A stretch of DNA of 39,763 nucleotides from an uncultured Trichormus sp. Its GTDB lineage: Bacteria; Cyanobacteriota; Cyanobacteriia; Cyanobacteriales; Nostocaceae. The notes below the pieces were generated by a model that did no database searches, had not been told where the DNA came from, and saw only the letters and a program-made list of their open reading frames with translations. A program made the position numbers and the translations under genes. Shown here one piece after another: positions 26,594-35,451 of this stretch. Numbering within the stretch: position 1 is the stretch's first letter; every line of letters starts with the position of its first letter. The DNA is taken from the NCBI GenBank assembly GCA_936914905.1, contig CAKZGI010000094.1:1-39763 (forward strand), written 5' to 3'.

Positions 26594-28219
26594 ATGGCAA
26601 AAACAAAGCAGAAATCTCTGCGTGGAAAAAAGCAATCTTCACCAGAGAAAACCCGCCTGAGCTTGAAAGAAGAGTTAGCCCAAAAGCGCAAAGCCACCCT
26701 AGCACGTAAAGAGTTTACCAGCTTAGTGGGCAAACTGGTAGGAAGCGGACTATTTTTAGGAATGCTGCTATTTTTCGTTGGTGGAATTAAATTAGCAGTT
26801 CCTGGTGCATTAGGTATCATAGTCATTACCCTTTGTTACAAAAACCCGCTACCTGCTCTATTTGCCTTTGTTATGTATGTACCATTCGCCGGTACTATTA
26901 TTTACTTGTTGGGCAACAGTCCTGTACTTCAACTAGCTAAAGATGCTTTCTATCTTCCAGTAGCGATCGCTCTGTGGCAAACTTGCAAAAAGCAAAAACA
27001 ACCCTTCATTATTCCTCAATCCATTAAAACCCCATTTTTGATTCTCTTTAGCTGCTCTATCCTCACCCTAGTGATGATAAATGGTGGACAGCAGTTAAAT
27101 CCGGCTGGTGCTGATATACCTATAGGCATAGGAATTCTGGGATTAAAAGTATTTCTAGGATATTTTCCTGTAATTAGTTGCGTCTATTACCTAATTCTTA
27201 ATCAGCAGGATTTTTGGTTGTTATCCCGCCTTCAGATTCTCCTCATACTAGTCTGCGGCATCTTGGGAGTTATTCAATTTATCTTCCTCACAATTGGAGT
27301 ATGTAAAGGGACGGTAGGCGTTGAAGGAGACGCTTTATTTAAGGCAACACTTGATGCTCGGTGTTTAGTTGGTGGTGCGCTATTATACACACCTGAACAG
27401 GGAGTGATTCGCTTACCAGGAACATTTGTAGCCCCTTGGCAGTGGGGATGGTTCTTAATTTCCAGCACCTTTTTTACATTTGCCACAACTTTTAGCGACA
27501 AATCTATTATTTGGCGGCTGATCAGTTTAGTTACTTTAGGATTAGTCTTTTTTAACGCAGTTATCTCTGGACAAAGAATAGCCTTAGCTTTAGTACCAGT
27601 ATGTTTCGTACTTTTGTTGTTGTTAACTGGTCAATTGGTCAACCTCAAAAAGGTTATCCCCTTGGGAGGAGCTTTCGGTGTAATTTTGGTAATTGCAATG
27701 GTAGCTCATCCCAGTATCGTACAAGACAGAATGAAAAGTTTTATCGGTCGATGGAATGCATCACCACCTCATCACTTTATAGTTGATCAATTTCAAGAAA
27801 ACTGGAAAAGTGTTGATACTCCTATAGGTAGCGGCTTAGGTCGAGCTACGAACTCTGCCCGTGTATTTGGTTCAACCAAGTTGGTTGAAACCTACTATCC
27901 TAAAGTGCTGTATGAAGTTGGAATTGTCGGAGTTTTGGCGTTTTTGGTCTTTGTCACCAGTCTAACCGTTGCTACTTTTAAGACATATTGCACAATAAAA
28001 AACCGTAACTTACGAACCTATGGTGCTAGTATGTGGGTGTTCGTACTATTTATCAGTTACAATACTTACTACTACCCCCTAGACGTCGATCCAGTTGCTG
28101 TTTATTATTGGTTGTGTGCAGGAATAATATTCAAATTACCAATTCTGGATAAACAAGAAATCCCAGAAGAAACAACCATCAATACCAAAGGTCCGAAAAA
28201 ACGGCTGTACCAAAAATAA
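26594..28219 (+). CDS. hpsL: multispanning membrane protein, HpsL-like polysaccharide biosynthesis protein
   Basis: This 541-residue integral membrane protein has a basic N-terminal tail (about 45 residues) and about ten to twelve hydrophobic helices. A larger loop sits in the C-terminal third (around FIGRWNASPPHHFIVDQF). The layout resembles Wzy-type O-antigen polymerases. The polar stretch IGSGLGRATNSARVF followed by a tyrosine-rich region is typical of that fold. Four glycosyltransferase genes follow on the same strand. The order polymerase-like protein, GT4, GT2, GT4, GT4 matches what I recall of the hormogonium polysaccharide genes hpsL-hpsP. The symbol rests on that synteny and recall, not on a search. 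Confidence 0.7.
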   Translation: MAKTKQKSLRGKKQSSPEKTRLSLKEELAQKRKATLARKEFTSLVGKLVGSGLFLGMLLFFVGGIKLAVPGALGIIVITLCYKNPLPALFAFVMYVPFAGTIIYLLGNSPVLQLAKDAFYLPVAIALWQTCKKQKQPFIIPQSIKTPFLILFSCSILTLVMINGGQQLNPAGADIPIGIGILGLKVFLGYFPVISCVYYLILNQQDFWLLSRLQILLILVCGILGVIQFIFLTIGVCKGTVGVEGDALFKATLDARCLVGGALLYTPEQGVIRLPGTFVAPWQWGWFLISSTFFTFATTFSDKSIIWRLISLVTLGLVFFNAVISGQRIALALVPVCFVLLLLLTGQLVNLKKVIPLGGAFGVILVIAMVAHPSIVQDRMKSFIGRWNASPPHHFIVDQFQENWKSVDTPIGSGLGRATNSARVFGSTKLVETYYPKVLYEVGIVGVLAFLVFVTSLTVATFKTYCTIKNRNLRTYGASMWVFVLFISYNTYYYPLDVDPVAVYYWLCAGIIFKLPILDKQEIPEETTINTKGPKKRLYQK

Positions 28220-28312
28220 TCTGAATATGAAGATATCTGAATATAAATTATCAGCAAGAACACAAATCAAAAAATCTAAATTTAACTCTTGAGACAATCA
28301 GAGGAGATAAAA

Positions 28313-29480
28313 ATGGTAAAAGTAGTTATCACAGTTACACAACATATCAGCACTCCCAACTTGCCCAGGAACTCTCGACATACTTTCATTAAAACCAAAA
28401 ATTTTCCTACAGGCAGATATCCAATAGAAAAACTATGGAAACCTTTCTCTAGCTTTATCCCTTGGCGACCAATATGGGATGGTTACGAAGTAATTCACTC
28501 TTTCAATAGAATTATCTATACCAATAAACCTTGGTTCCTTACAGTTGAAGACGATCTATCTTTATATAGCAATTCCAAAAATCAATTAGAATCTACAGTC
28601 TACTCTATTTTAAACAATCGGTTAGCACTAGACAACTGCAAAAAAATCATTGCTATGTCAAGTTTTGCTAAATTCCACATCACAAAAAAGATAGAAAATT
28701 GGAATATAGCAGAAAAAGTTAAGCAAAAGTTAACCGTGATTCATCCCAACTTTACTGTCAGGGTTAACCATGCTAAAATTTACGTTGATAAACAACCTCT
28801 CCAACTCGTTTTTATAGGTCATCATCTGGCTAGGAAAGCCGGAATTGTCGCTTTAAGGGTTGCTAAAAGAGCCAAAGCATTAGGTTTAAATATCAAAATA
28901 TTATATCAGGGCTGGGTATTGGTGCAGGTAAACCTACAGATTTGCCTGATCAAAACAAGTATGCAGAAGATTTAAAGTTATTGGATTTAGATAATGTTAA
29001 TTACTACAAAAGTCTTCCTAATCAACAAGTGATTGATTTACTATCAAAAAGTCATTTTCAATTCATGCCTACTTTACAAGATAGTTATGGGTTTAGCATT
29101 GCTGAAGGATTCTCTGTAGCCACACCAGCAATTACCACTAATATATGTGCATTACTAATATATGTGCATTACCAGAATTAATTACTCCGGGAGAAAATGG
29201 ATACTTGTTAGAATTACCCCTAAATGAATCTAGAGAATGGAAAAATTGGCCACATGGGGAAAAATTCCAAACAGAGGAATATTGGGAAATTTTAAATGGT
29301 ACTTACGAGTATTTAGCAGAAGCAGCTTTTGAACAAATTATCAAATTTTTGGATAGATCAGATAAAAGAGAAAATTATGAATATTTAAGCGCCGGGGCTT
29401 TAGCCCAAGCCCAAAACGTCAATAACGCCGAAAAACAAAATGAATTATTTGATCTTCTCTATACAGCAACAGCCAAGTAA
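28313..29480 (+). pseudogene. GT4-like glycosyltransferase broken by a frameshift and a 17-nt duplication (hpsM position)
   Basis: Three frames together give one GT4-type enzyme. The first, from ATG 28313 (GGAG 8 nt upstream), covers the N-domain: PWFLTVEDDLSLY, QLVFIGHHLARKAGIVALRV. A one-base shift near 28915 moves to LGIGAGKPTDLPDQNKYAED, YYKSLPNQQVIDLLSKSHF and LQDSYGFSIAEGFSVATP, the C-domain with the E-x7-E-like region. Then a 17-nt tandem duplication at 29137-29170 shifts the frame again; deleting one copy joins TTNICALPELITPGENGYL smoothly. The last frame ends at 29480. The gene was about 388 residues long. It occupies the hpsM position of an hps-like cluster and should be inactive. 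Confidence 0.82.
29137..29170 (+). repeat. exact 17-nt tandem duplication inside the glycosyltransferase relic
   Basis: ACTAATATATGTGCATT occurs twice head to tail (29137-29153 and 29154-29170). The extra copy causes the frameshift described for the host gene. Confidence 0.95.
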
Positions 29481-29524
29481 TATTGGAATCCAATGAATCA
29501 ATACAATCTTAACCAACAAAAGTT

Positions 29525-30505
29525 ATGAATAATAAACCGTTAATTTCCGTAGTTATCCCCACATACCAAAGAGAAAAATTGCTACGGGATAGTATTCTTC
29601 ATGTCTTAAAACAAGATTATCCCCATTTTGAAGTTTTGGTAGTGGATCAAACCCAAACCCATGAACCAGAAACTAAAGCTTTCCTGGCAGACATGGCAGC
29701 ATCTGGTAAAATTAAATTGTTTAGCCTAGATTGGGCGAGTTTACCAGGGGCGCGTAACTATGCTGTACGCAGGTCATCAGGTGAGATTATTTTATTTATT
29801 GATGATGATGTACAGTTAACACCAGGTTTTTTAGCTGCCCATGGTAAGAATTATGTGGAAAACCCGAAAATAGGGGCGGTTGCAGGTAGGGTATTTGACA
29901 GAATGAAATTAGGGGACTCAGGGGGAGAATTAGAAATTGAATATTTACCCCTGGAAGCAATGGATCCTGGTATTGCTTGGTATCATATTGATTTAGTAAA
30001 TACTACTAAACCTCAGCAAGTTTTAACTGCTAGAGGTTGTAATATGTCTTTCCGTCGGGAAGTTTTTACCAAGTACGGAATTAAGTTTGATGAAAGGTTT
30101 CGGGGTAGTGCGGTACGGGAAGAATCAGATTTTTGTTTACAGTTTCGGCAGACTGGATATAAAATTTGGTATGACCCAGAAGCTTATTTGGTGCATTTAG
30201 GGGAAGAGACTGGAGGTTGTCATGATATTAGTATGCGATCTCTCCAATATCAACTTACCTTCTATCACAATCATTTTCTACTAGGTCTAAAAAATCTTAC
30301 CTTTACCCAAGCTTTACAACTTTACGGACGTTTATTTGATTGTCATGTTCTCGGACATCCCCCTTGTTATAAAAGTACTTCTCCCATTAAAGTTGCCACT
30401 CGGGGTATTTTCTATTTTTTAGGTTTTCTCAAAGCTGTGGGTACTATGATTAAATCATTATGGAATGATGGACAAATTTACAGTCGTTTAGATAAACAAG
30501 TTTAA
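29525..30505 (+). CDS. hpsN: GT2-family glycosyltransferase (HpsN-like)
   Basis: This GT-A fold inverting glycosyltransferase has 326 residues. It starts LISVVIPTYQREKLLRDSI, with the nucleotide-binding VVDQTQ and the metal-binding DxD as FIDDDVQL. The acceptor region contains LTARGCNMSFRREVF, and the catalytic ED-type residues fall in AVREESDFCLQFRQTGY. A weak amphipathic stretch near residue 295 could touch the membrane. It follows the broken GT4 by 44 bp in the same direction. The donor and acceptor sugars are unknown. The name follows the position in an hps-like cluster. Confidence 0.82.
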   Translation: MNNKPLISVVIPTYQREKLLRDSILHVLKQDYPHFEVLVVDQTQTHEPETKAFLADMAASGKIKLFSLDWASLPGARNYAVRRSSGEIILFIDDDVQLTPGFLAAHGKNYVENPKIGAVAGRVFDRMKLGDSGGELEIEYLPLEAMDPGIAWYHIDLVNTTKPQQVLTARGCNMSFRREVFTKYGIKFDERFRGSAVREESDFCLQFRQTGYKIWYDPEAYLVHLGEETGGCHDISMRSLQYQLTFYHNHFLLGLKNLTFTQALQLYGRLFDCHVLGHPPCYKSTSPIKVATRGIFYFLGFLKAVGTMIKSLWNDGQIYSRLDKQV

Positions 30506-30527
30506 TTTTGTGCCCGCAGGTAAACGC

Positions 30528-30581
30528 AGATGAACACAGATATATTAAATAATAAAAAAATGATTGTGTCTGTGTTTATCT
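30528..30581. repeat. 13-bp imperfect inverted repeat between hpsN and hpsO
   Basis: AGATGAACACAGA (30528-30540) matches TCTGTGTTTATCT (30569-30581) at 12 of 13 positions, with 28 nt between. An A/T-rich run of T follows at 30583-30588, so it could act as a partial terminator. Similar AGATGAACACAGA sequences are scattered in many cyanobacterial genomes. Confidence 0.6.
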
Positions 30582-30639
30582 ATTTTTTATGTTTTAAAAT
30601 TTGTCAAAAAAATTTGTAAATTTATCCTCAAATCCTACC

Positions 30640-31815
30640 ATGAGAATTTTAGTTGCTAGTCATACCTATATAGTAGACCTAAACTGTGAAAAATTACGGG
30701 CTTTAGCAAAACTAGAACCAGGAATTGAAGTTACAGTTGTAGTTCCCAAAAAATGGAAACCTGGAGGTGTACAAAATAGAATTATTGAAACTGAATATCG
30801 TGATGAAGATGCATTTAAAATAGTGCCAATATCTAATTGTAGCCAAAATCATCAAGGACTGCTCACTTTTGGTGCAGATTTAATTGGATTATTACAAAAA
30901 TTTCGTCCCCAGATTATTCATGTAGAACAAGGTTCTAGGGGTTTGGCTTATACACAAATGATTATTTTAAATCAGTTATTAGGATTAAAAGCTAAGAATC
31001 TATTTTTTACTTGGTGGAATTTACCCTACGAATTAAAATTACCAATTGCTTTACTAGAAAAATTTAACCTAAATCATAGTCATGGAATTATTTCTGGTAA
31101 TCAAGATGGAGCGGAAATCTTACGTGAACGAGGATATAAAGGTGCAATTAAAGTTCTACCCCAGTTGGGTGTAGATGAAACACTCTTTACTCCTAATCCA
31201 CAACCAGAACTAGCTACTAAATTAGGAATTTTTCAAGATGATTTTATAGTAGGATTTGTTGGTAGATTTGTACTAGAGAAAGGGTTATTAACTTTGTTAC
31301 AAGCCTTGATAAATATACAAGATAAATCTTGGAAATTGCTACTGTTAGGTAGGGGTAATTTGCATAATGAATTACTAAAAATAGCCACTGAAAATGGCAT
31401 TAAAGATAGGGTAACAATAGTAGCAAGTGTCCCTCATCATGAAGTTGGCAATTACATTAATTTAATGAATACTTTGGTTCTTACTTCAGAAACTAATTAT
31501 AAATTTAAAACCCTGACAGCTATAGGTTGGAAAGAACAATTTGGTCATGTTTTAATTGAAGCAATGGCTTGTAAAGTGCCTGTTATTGGTTCTAACTGTG
31601 GGGAAATTCCTCATGTCGTTGGTGATGCTGGTTTAATCTTCCCTGAAGGTGATGATCAGGCTTTGTCTAATTGCTTATCGCAGTTAATAGAAAATCCAGA
31701 TTTAGTTCATGATTTGGGACAAAGGGGTTATCAAAAAGCAATGGCGAATTATACCAACAAAGCTGTAGCTAAACAACAATTAGAATTTTATCAAGAATTA
31801 ATACACAACAATTAG
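30640..31815 (+). CDS. hpsO: GT4-family glycosyltransferase (HpsO-like)
   Basis: This GT-B retaining glycosyltransferase has 391 residues from ATG 30640; a longer frame from TTG 30601 adds 13 weak residues. The N-domain reads MRILVASHTYIVDLNCEKLR and IIHVEQGSRGLAYTQMI. The C-domain gives IVGFVGRFVLEKGLLTLLQA, LLLLGRGNLHNELL and the E-x7-E motif within EQFGHVLIEAMACKVPVIG. An 8-residue insertion (NYKFKTLT) precedes that motif. It is 7 bp from the next gene, so they are co-translated. Substrate unknown; cluster position suggests HpsO. Confidence 0.82.
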   Translation: MRILVASHTYIVDLNCEKLRALAKLEPGIEVTVVVPKKWKPGGVQNRIIETEYRDEDAFKIVPISNCSQNHQGLLTFGADLIGLLQKFRPQIIHVEQGSRGLAYTQMIILNQLLGLKAKNLFFTWWNLPYELKLPIALLEKFNLNHSHGIISGNQDGAEILRERGYKGAIKVLPQLGVDETLFTPNPQPELATKLGIFQDDFIVGFVGRFVLEKGLLTLLQALINIQDKSWKLLLLGRGNLHNELLKIATENGIKDRVTIVASVPHHEVGNYINLMNTLVLTSETNYKFKTLTAIGWKEQFGHVLIEAMACKVPVIGSNCGEIPHVVGDAGLIFPEGDDQALSNCLSQLIENPDLVHDLGQRGYQKAMANYTNKAVAKQQLEFYQELIHNN

Positions 31816-31822
31816 TTTAGTA

Positions 31823-33004
31823 ATGAAAATATTACAAATTATCCCCTCTATTTCTCTGATTTATGGTGGACCTAGTCAAATGGTATTAGGACTAGCGCCA
31901 GCTTTAGCAAAAGCGGGTGTAGAAGTCACTATCTTGACAACTGATAGTAATGGTGATAATGGTCAAAAACCGCTGGATGTTCCTTTAAATATTCCCATCA
32001 AACAAGATGGTTATGAAATCATTTATTTTCGCTGTGCGCCATTTCGTAGATATAAATTTTCTCTCGGTTTATTAAAATTCTTGAAAAATAACGCTAAATA
32101 TTCCGATATTGCCCATATTCATGCTTTATTTTCTCCTATCAGTAGTGCAGCGGCTATTGTCTGTCGTCAGCAAAATTTACCTTATATTTTACGTCCTTTG
32201 GGAACACTTGATCCATCTGATTTAAGGAAGAAAAAACAATTAAAGCAGCTTTATGTTGCACTATTAGAACGTCGGAATTTAGCAGGTGCATCTGCAATTC
32301 ATTTTACTAGTGAACAAGAGGCGAAGATATCATCAAGATTTGGAGTAATTACAAAAGATTTAGTGATTCCTTTGGGTGTTATTCCTCCCAAAAATAATAC
32401 TGAAAATATTAGAAATAAGTTTGGTATTGATAATGATAAACCCGTGGTTTTATTTATGTCACGTATTGATCGAAAAAAAGGTTTAGAATTATTAATTCCA
32501 GCATTACAAAAATTATCAATACATGGTTTGGATTTTCATTTTGTTTTAGCGGGTACAAATCCCCAAGACCCAATATATGAGCAAAAAATTAAATCTGAGA
32601 TTGAAAATTCCCAGTTAAAATCACATACTACGATAACTGGGTTTGTGACTGGTGAAGCAAAAATCAGTTTATTGGAAACTGCTGATTTATTTGTTTTACC
32701 GTCATACTATGAAAATTTTGGTATTGCTGTTGCAGAAGCGATGGTAGCAGGAACACCTGTGGTTATTTCTGATCAAGTGCATATTTATCAACAGGTGTTA
32801 GATAGTGAGTCTGGTTGGGTGGGGACAACGGATGTAGAATCAATAGTGAGATTATTAACAACAGCGTTGTCAAATCTCCAAGAATGTCAACGTCGGGGAT
32901 TAAATGCCCAAAAATACGCCTTACAACATTTTAGTTGGGATGCTATCACACAACAAGTAATTCAAGCTTACCGAGAAATTGTGGTTGAAAATACCATATT
33001 TTAA
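31823..33004 (+). CDS. hpsP: GT4-family glycosyltransferase (HpsP-like)
   Basis: This GT-B fold enzyme has 393 residues. The N-domain starts MKILQIIPSISLIYGGPSQM and contains IAHIHALFSPISSAAA. The C-domain has VLFMSRIDRKKGLELLIPAL and LPSYYENFGIAVAEAMVAG, the E-x7-E nucleotide-sugar motif. It is the last gene of the polysaccharide cluster. A 125-bp gap with an AT-rich stretch separates it from the peroxiredoxin gene. The frame is intact and no membrane helix is seen. Cluster position suggests HpsP. Confidence 0.82.
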   Translation: MKILQIIPSISLIYGGPSQMVLGLAPALAKAGVEVTILTTDSNGDNGQKPLDVPLNIPIKQDGYEIIYFRCAPFRRYKFSLGLLKFLKNNAKYSDIAHIHALFSPISSAAAIVCRQQNLPYILRPLGTLDPSDLRKKKQLKQLYVALLERRNLAGASAIHFTSEQEAKISSRFGVITKDLVIPLGVIPPKNNTENIRNKFGIDNDKPVVLFMSRIDRKKGLELLIPALQKLSIHGLDFHFVLAGTNPQDPIYEQKIKSEIENSQLKSHTTITGFVTGEAKISLLETADLFVLPSYYENFGIAVAEAMVAGTPVVISDQVHIYQQVLDSESGWVGTTDVESIVRLLTTALSNLQECQRRGLNAQKYALQHFSWDAITQQVIQAYREIVVENTIF

Positions 33005-33129
33005 TGTCACCAAGAGTTAAAAAATTTAAAATTTTGTTGCAAACAGCTTAATCTAGATGGGATAATAGTCGTTTTGTGTCATGATGGCACAGTAAAATAG
33101 TTATCTTTTCTAATTACAGGGAATCTAGC

Positions 33130-33768
33130 ATGGCTCTCCATCTTGGTGATACAGTACCCAACTTTACTCAAGCCTCTACACACGGCGACATAAATTTTTA
33201 CGAATGGGCAGGTGACAGCTGGGTAGTGCTGTTTTCTCACCCTGCTGACTTTACACCTGTTTGCACCACAGAATTAGGTACCGTTGCGAAGTTAAAATCA
33301 GAATTTGACAAACGCAACGTCAAAGCGATCGCACTCAGCGTTGATAATGTAGACTCTCATAATGGCTGGGTGGGAGATATTGAAGAAACCCAAAGCACCA
33401 CCCTAAATTACCCAATTTTGGCAGATGCTGACAAAAAGGTTTCTGACCTTTATGATATGATTCACCCCAAAGCAGCTGCCAACATCACAGTGCGTTCCGT
33501 ATTCGTGATTGACCCCAACAAAAAACTGCGTCTTTCTTTCACCTACCCCCCCAGTACCGGACGCAATTTTGATGAACTATTGCGAGTAATTGACTCTTTG
33601 CAATTAACAGATAACTACAGCGTTGCTACACCAGCAGACTGGAAAGATGGTGACGACTGCGTAATTGTTCCATCCTTGAAAGATCCCGAAGTCCTGAAAG
33701 AGAAATTCCCCAAAGGTTATCAAGCAATCAAACCTTATTTGCGGATGACTCCGCAACCTAACAAATAA
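33130..33768 (+). CDS. 1-Cys peroxiredoxin
   Basis: This Prx6-type thiol peroxidase reduces hydrogen peroxide and alkyl hydroperoxides. The peroxidatic Cys45 is in SHPADFTPVCTTELGT. The conserved Arg is in ITVRSVFVIDPNKKLRLSF. The long C-terminal domain ends in YLRMTPQPNK, typical of the 1-Cys group. Length is 212 residues. A second Cys in DDCVIVPS is not at a usual resolving position. A ribosome site-like AGGGAA precedes the ATG. A strong hairpin terminator follows, so it ends a transcript. Confidence 0.94.
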   Translation: MALHLGDTVPNFTQASTHGDINFYEWAGDSWVVLFSHPADFTPVCTTELGTVAKLKSEFDKRNVKAIALSVDNVDSHNGWVGDIEETQSTTLNYPILADADKKVSDLYDMIHPKAAANITVRSVFVIDPNKKLRLSFTYPPSTGRNFDELLRVIDSLQLTDNYSVATPADWKDGDDCVIVPSLKDPEVLKEKFPKGYQAIKPYLRMTPQPNK

Positions 33769-33798
33769 TTTGCAGTAACATTAATATTCATTTCCTAG

Positions 33799-33830
33799 GG
33801 TGGGTTACCGACAGCGTAACCCACCATTTT
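33799..33830 (+). terminator. strong rho-independent-like terminator after the peroxiredoxin gene
   Basis: GGTGGGTTAC (33799-33808) pairs perfectly with GTAACCCACC (33816-33825) around a 7-nt loop, followed by ATTTTTATA. It begins 30 bp past the stop codon. Stems of this GGGTTAC type also occur as dispersed repeats in cyanobacteria, so a repeat has perhaps been used as a terminator. Confidence 0.72.
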
Positions 33831-33903
33831 TATATTTATATATATTCACAACTGTAACGATAAAATAAAATTAGTTGGGTCAGCAAAGTAGGAGAAACTA
33901 ACC

Positions 33904-34489
33904 ATGCTTTCATCCCCTTTAGTTTTTCAGTTTTCACCGTCAATGTCAATGACAGACGAACAATTTTTTGAATTCTGTCACCTAAACCGCGACTTACCCA
34001 TTGAAATAAATAGATTTGGAGAAATATCAATTATGTCACCAGCAGGTTAAGAAACAGGAAATCGAGAAATTAACATCCTTGGACAATTGTGGGTATGGTC
34101 AGAAAAAGATGGTACAGGTATTCCTTTTTCTTCCAGCAGAGAGTTTAAACTTTCCACAGGTGCAGAACTTTCTCCTGATGTTTCCTGGATAAAATTAGAC
34201 AGATGGAAGACCCTCACACCAGAACAAGAAAAGAAGTTTGCACCTATTTGTCCTGATTTTGTCATTGAATTGTGATCGCCTTCTTATAACCTGCAACCTT
34301 TAAAAGATAAAATGACAGAATATATCCAGGAACTAGGAATACAATTAGGCTTAATTAATCGACCGACAAAATCGCCGAGTTTATCTTTATCGTCCTGGAC
34401 AAACAGAGAAATGTTTAGAAAATCCTGATACTGTCAGTTGTGAAAGTATTTTACCAGGATTTGTTTTGAACATGGGTAAAATTTGGTAA
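33904..34489 (+). pseudogene. Uma2-family (DUF820) endonuclease relic
   Basis: The frame from ATG 33904 reads SMTDEQFFEFCHLNRDLPIE, EISIMSPAG, a TAA, then GIPFSSSREFKLSTGAELSP, DVSWIKLDRWKTLT and CPDFVIEL followed by TGA where Arg is normal, then SPSYNLQPLKDKM. A shift near 34370 leads to VYLYRPGQTEKCLENPDTV and ILPGFVLNMGKIW to TAA 34487-34489. This is the Uma2 family, PD-(D/E)XK nuclease-like proteins abundant in cyanobacteria; the acidic catalytic segment is the GAELSPDVSW part. Two stops and a frameshift make it dead. Confidence 0.8.
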
Positions 34490-34510
34490 ATATTTAGCCA
34501 TTTTAATTAT

Positions 34511-35369
34511 CTAAAATATTAGATGTTGTAAAATTTCAACTATATTCTGTAAAGCTGTTTCAAAAGCTACTAGACTGCTACTATTCGCTGCTGCTAGATC
34601 ACAAGGTGATGTAGCTCCTAAAGCAGGTAGAGCATCAACTCTATACAAGTTACTAAAACCCACTGTTAGTTCAATACGGAAACTTTATGCAACAAATAAC
34701 AAAAGATTATAAACTTGTTTTTATTCTTCTGGTTCGAGTAGATTTTAGAAATTAGCAACAAAATTAACGGTTTTAATCCCCCGTTCTAATAACCAATCTC
34801 TTCAGTTTTCCCGTTCACCTAGAGTCATCAATTTACGAGCATCTAATAATTGTATAAATAAATCTGTTTCTAGTAGGCTATCGCGCACTAAGTTATCCTG
34901 TGCTTCTCTGTCATTAGTTCCCAGTAAATCTACAAATTCCACACCCCTTTCTAAAAAGGAATCAGGACAAAAAACCTCAACACATGCAACATCTTTTCTC
35001 ATCTATCTATTTCCATGTAAAACCGCAAAGTGTTGTAAAACTTCTGTTCCAGTGCGATAGATTTCTGTCCCATCTACAAACATAATGCGTGTGCGGAGAG
35101 TTGAACTATATTTAACAGTAGTTGCAGCACCAGTAGTCGCTATTAAATCAACTTTGTTAAATGCGATTTCCCAACATCGCATTTAACAAAGTTAATTTAC
35201 CATGATTAAAAAGACCGAATACCGCAATCTGAAAATTAGGATTATTGAAACGATTGCAGACAGCAATTACATCTTTATATAGAGTTGATTCTAGATTCAA
35301 ATCCATTAATTTACAAGCAGATTTAATAGAATCTATTAGTTGACTATAATTTTGATATTTTTGGTGCAT
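34511..35369 (-). pseudogene. dynamin-like GTPase N-terminal relic
   Basis: The minus strand from ATG 35369 reads a helical start, then FNNPNFQIAVFGLFNHGKLT, LLNAMLGNR: a G1 P-loop in which the expected Ser after GK is Leu. A frameshift at an 18-bp palindrome (35150-35193) follows. The text then resumes as GAATTVKYSSTLRTRIMFVD, a TAG near 35021, then FLERGVEFVDLLGTNDREAQ (the G3 DxxG segment), LVRDSLLETDLFIQLLDARK and further broken pieces to a stop at 34511-34513. This is the GTPase domain of a bacterial dynamin-like protein, which remodels membranes. The long helical stalk is missing, so it is also truncated. Confidence 0.7.
35150..35193. repeat. perfect 18-bp palindrome with 8-nt loop inside the dynamin relic
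   Basis: The arms at 35150-35167 and 35176-35193 are exact reverse complements. One arm is GTPase coding sequence just after the P-loop; the other replaces sequence that should continue the reading frame. This fits a template-switch mutation. Confidence 0.92.
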
Positions 35370-35396
35370 ATTCCCTTGATTTAATAATTGGTATTC

Positions 35397-35429
35397 AGAT
35401 CCCCTATTTGTTCAAGAAGTTGGGGATCT
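35397..35429. repeat. 8-bp inverted repeat between two relics
   Basis: AGATCCCC (35397-35404) and GGGGATCT (35422-35429) are exact inverted copies with AAGAAGTT just inside the right arm. It resembles a dispersed cyanobacterial intergenic palindrome. It lies between the coiled-coil relic and the dynamin relic. Confidence 0.65.
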
Positions 35430-35451
35430 TGTTGTGGGTCTCTAAATTTAG

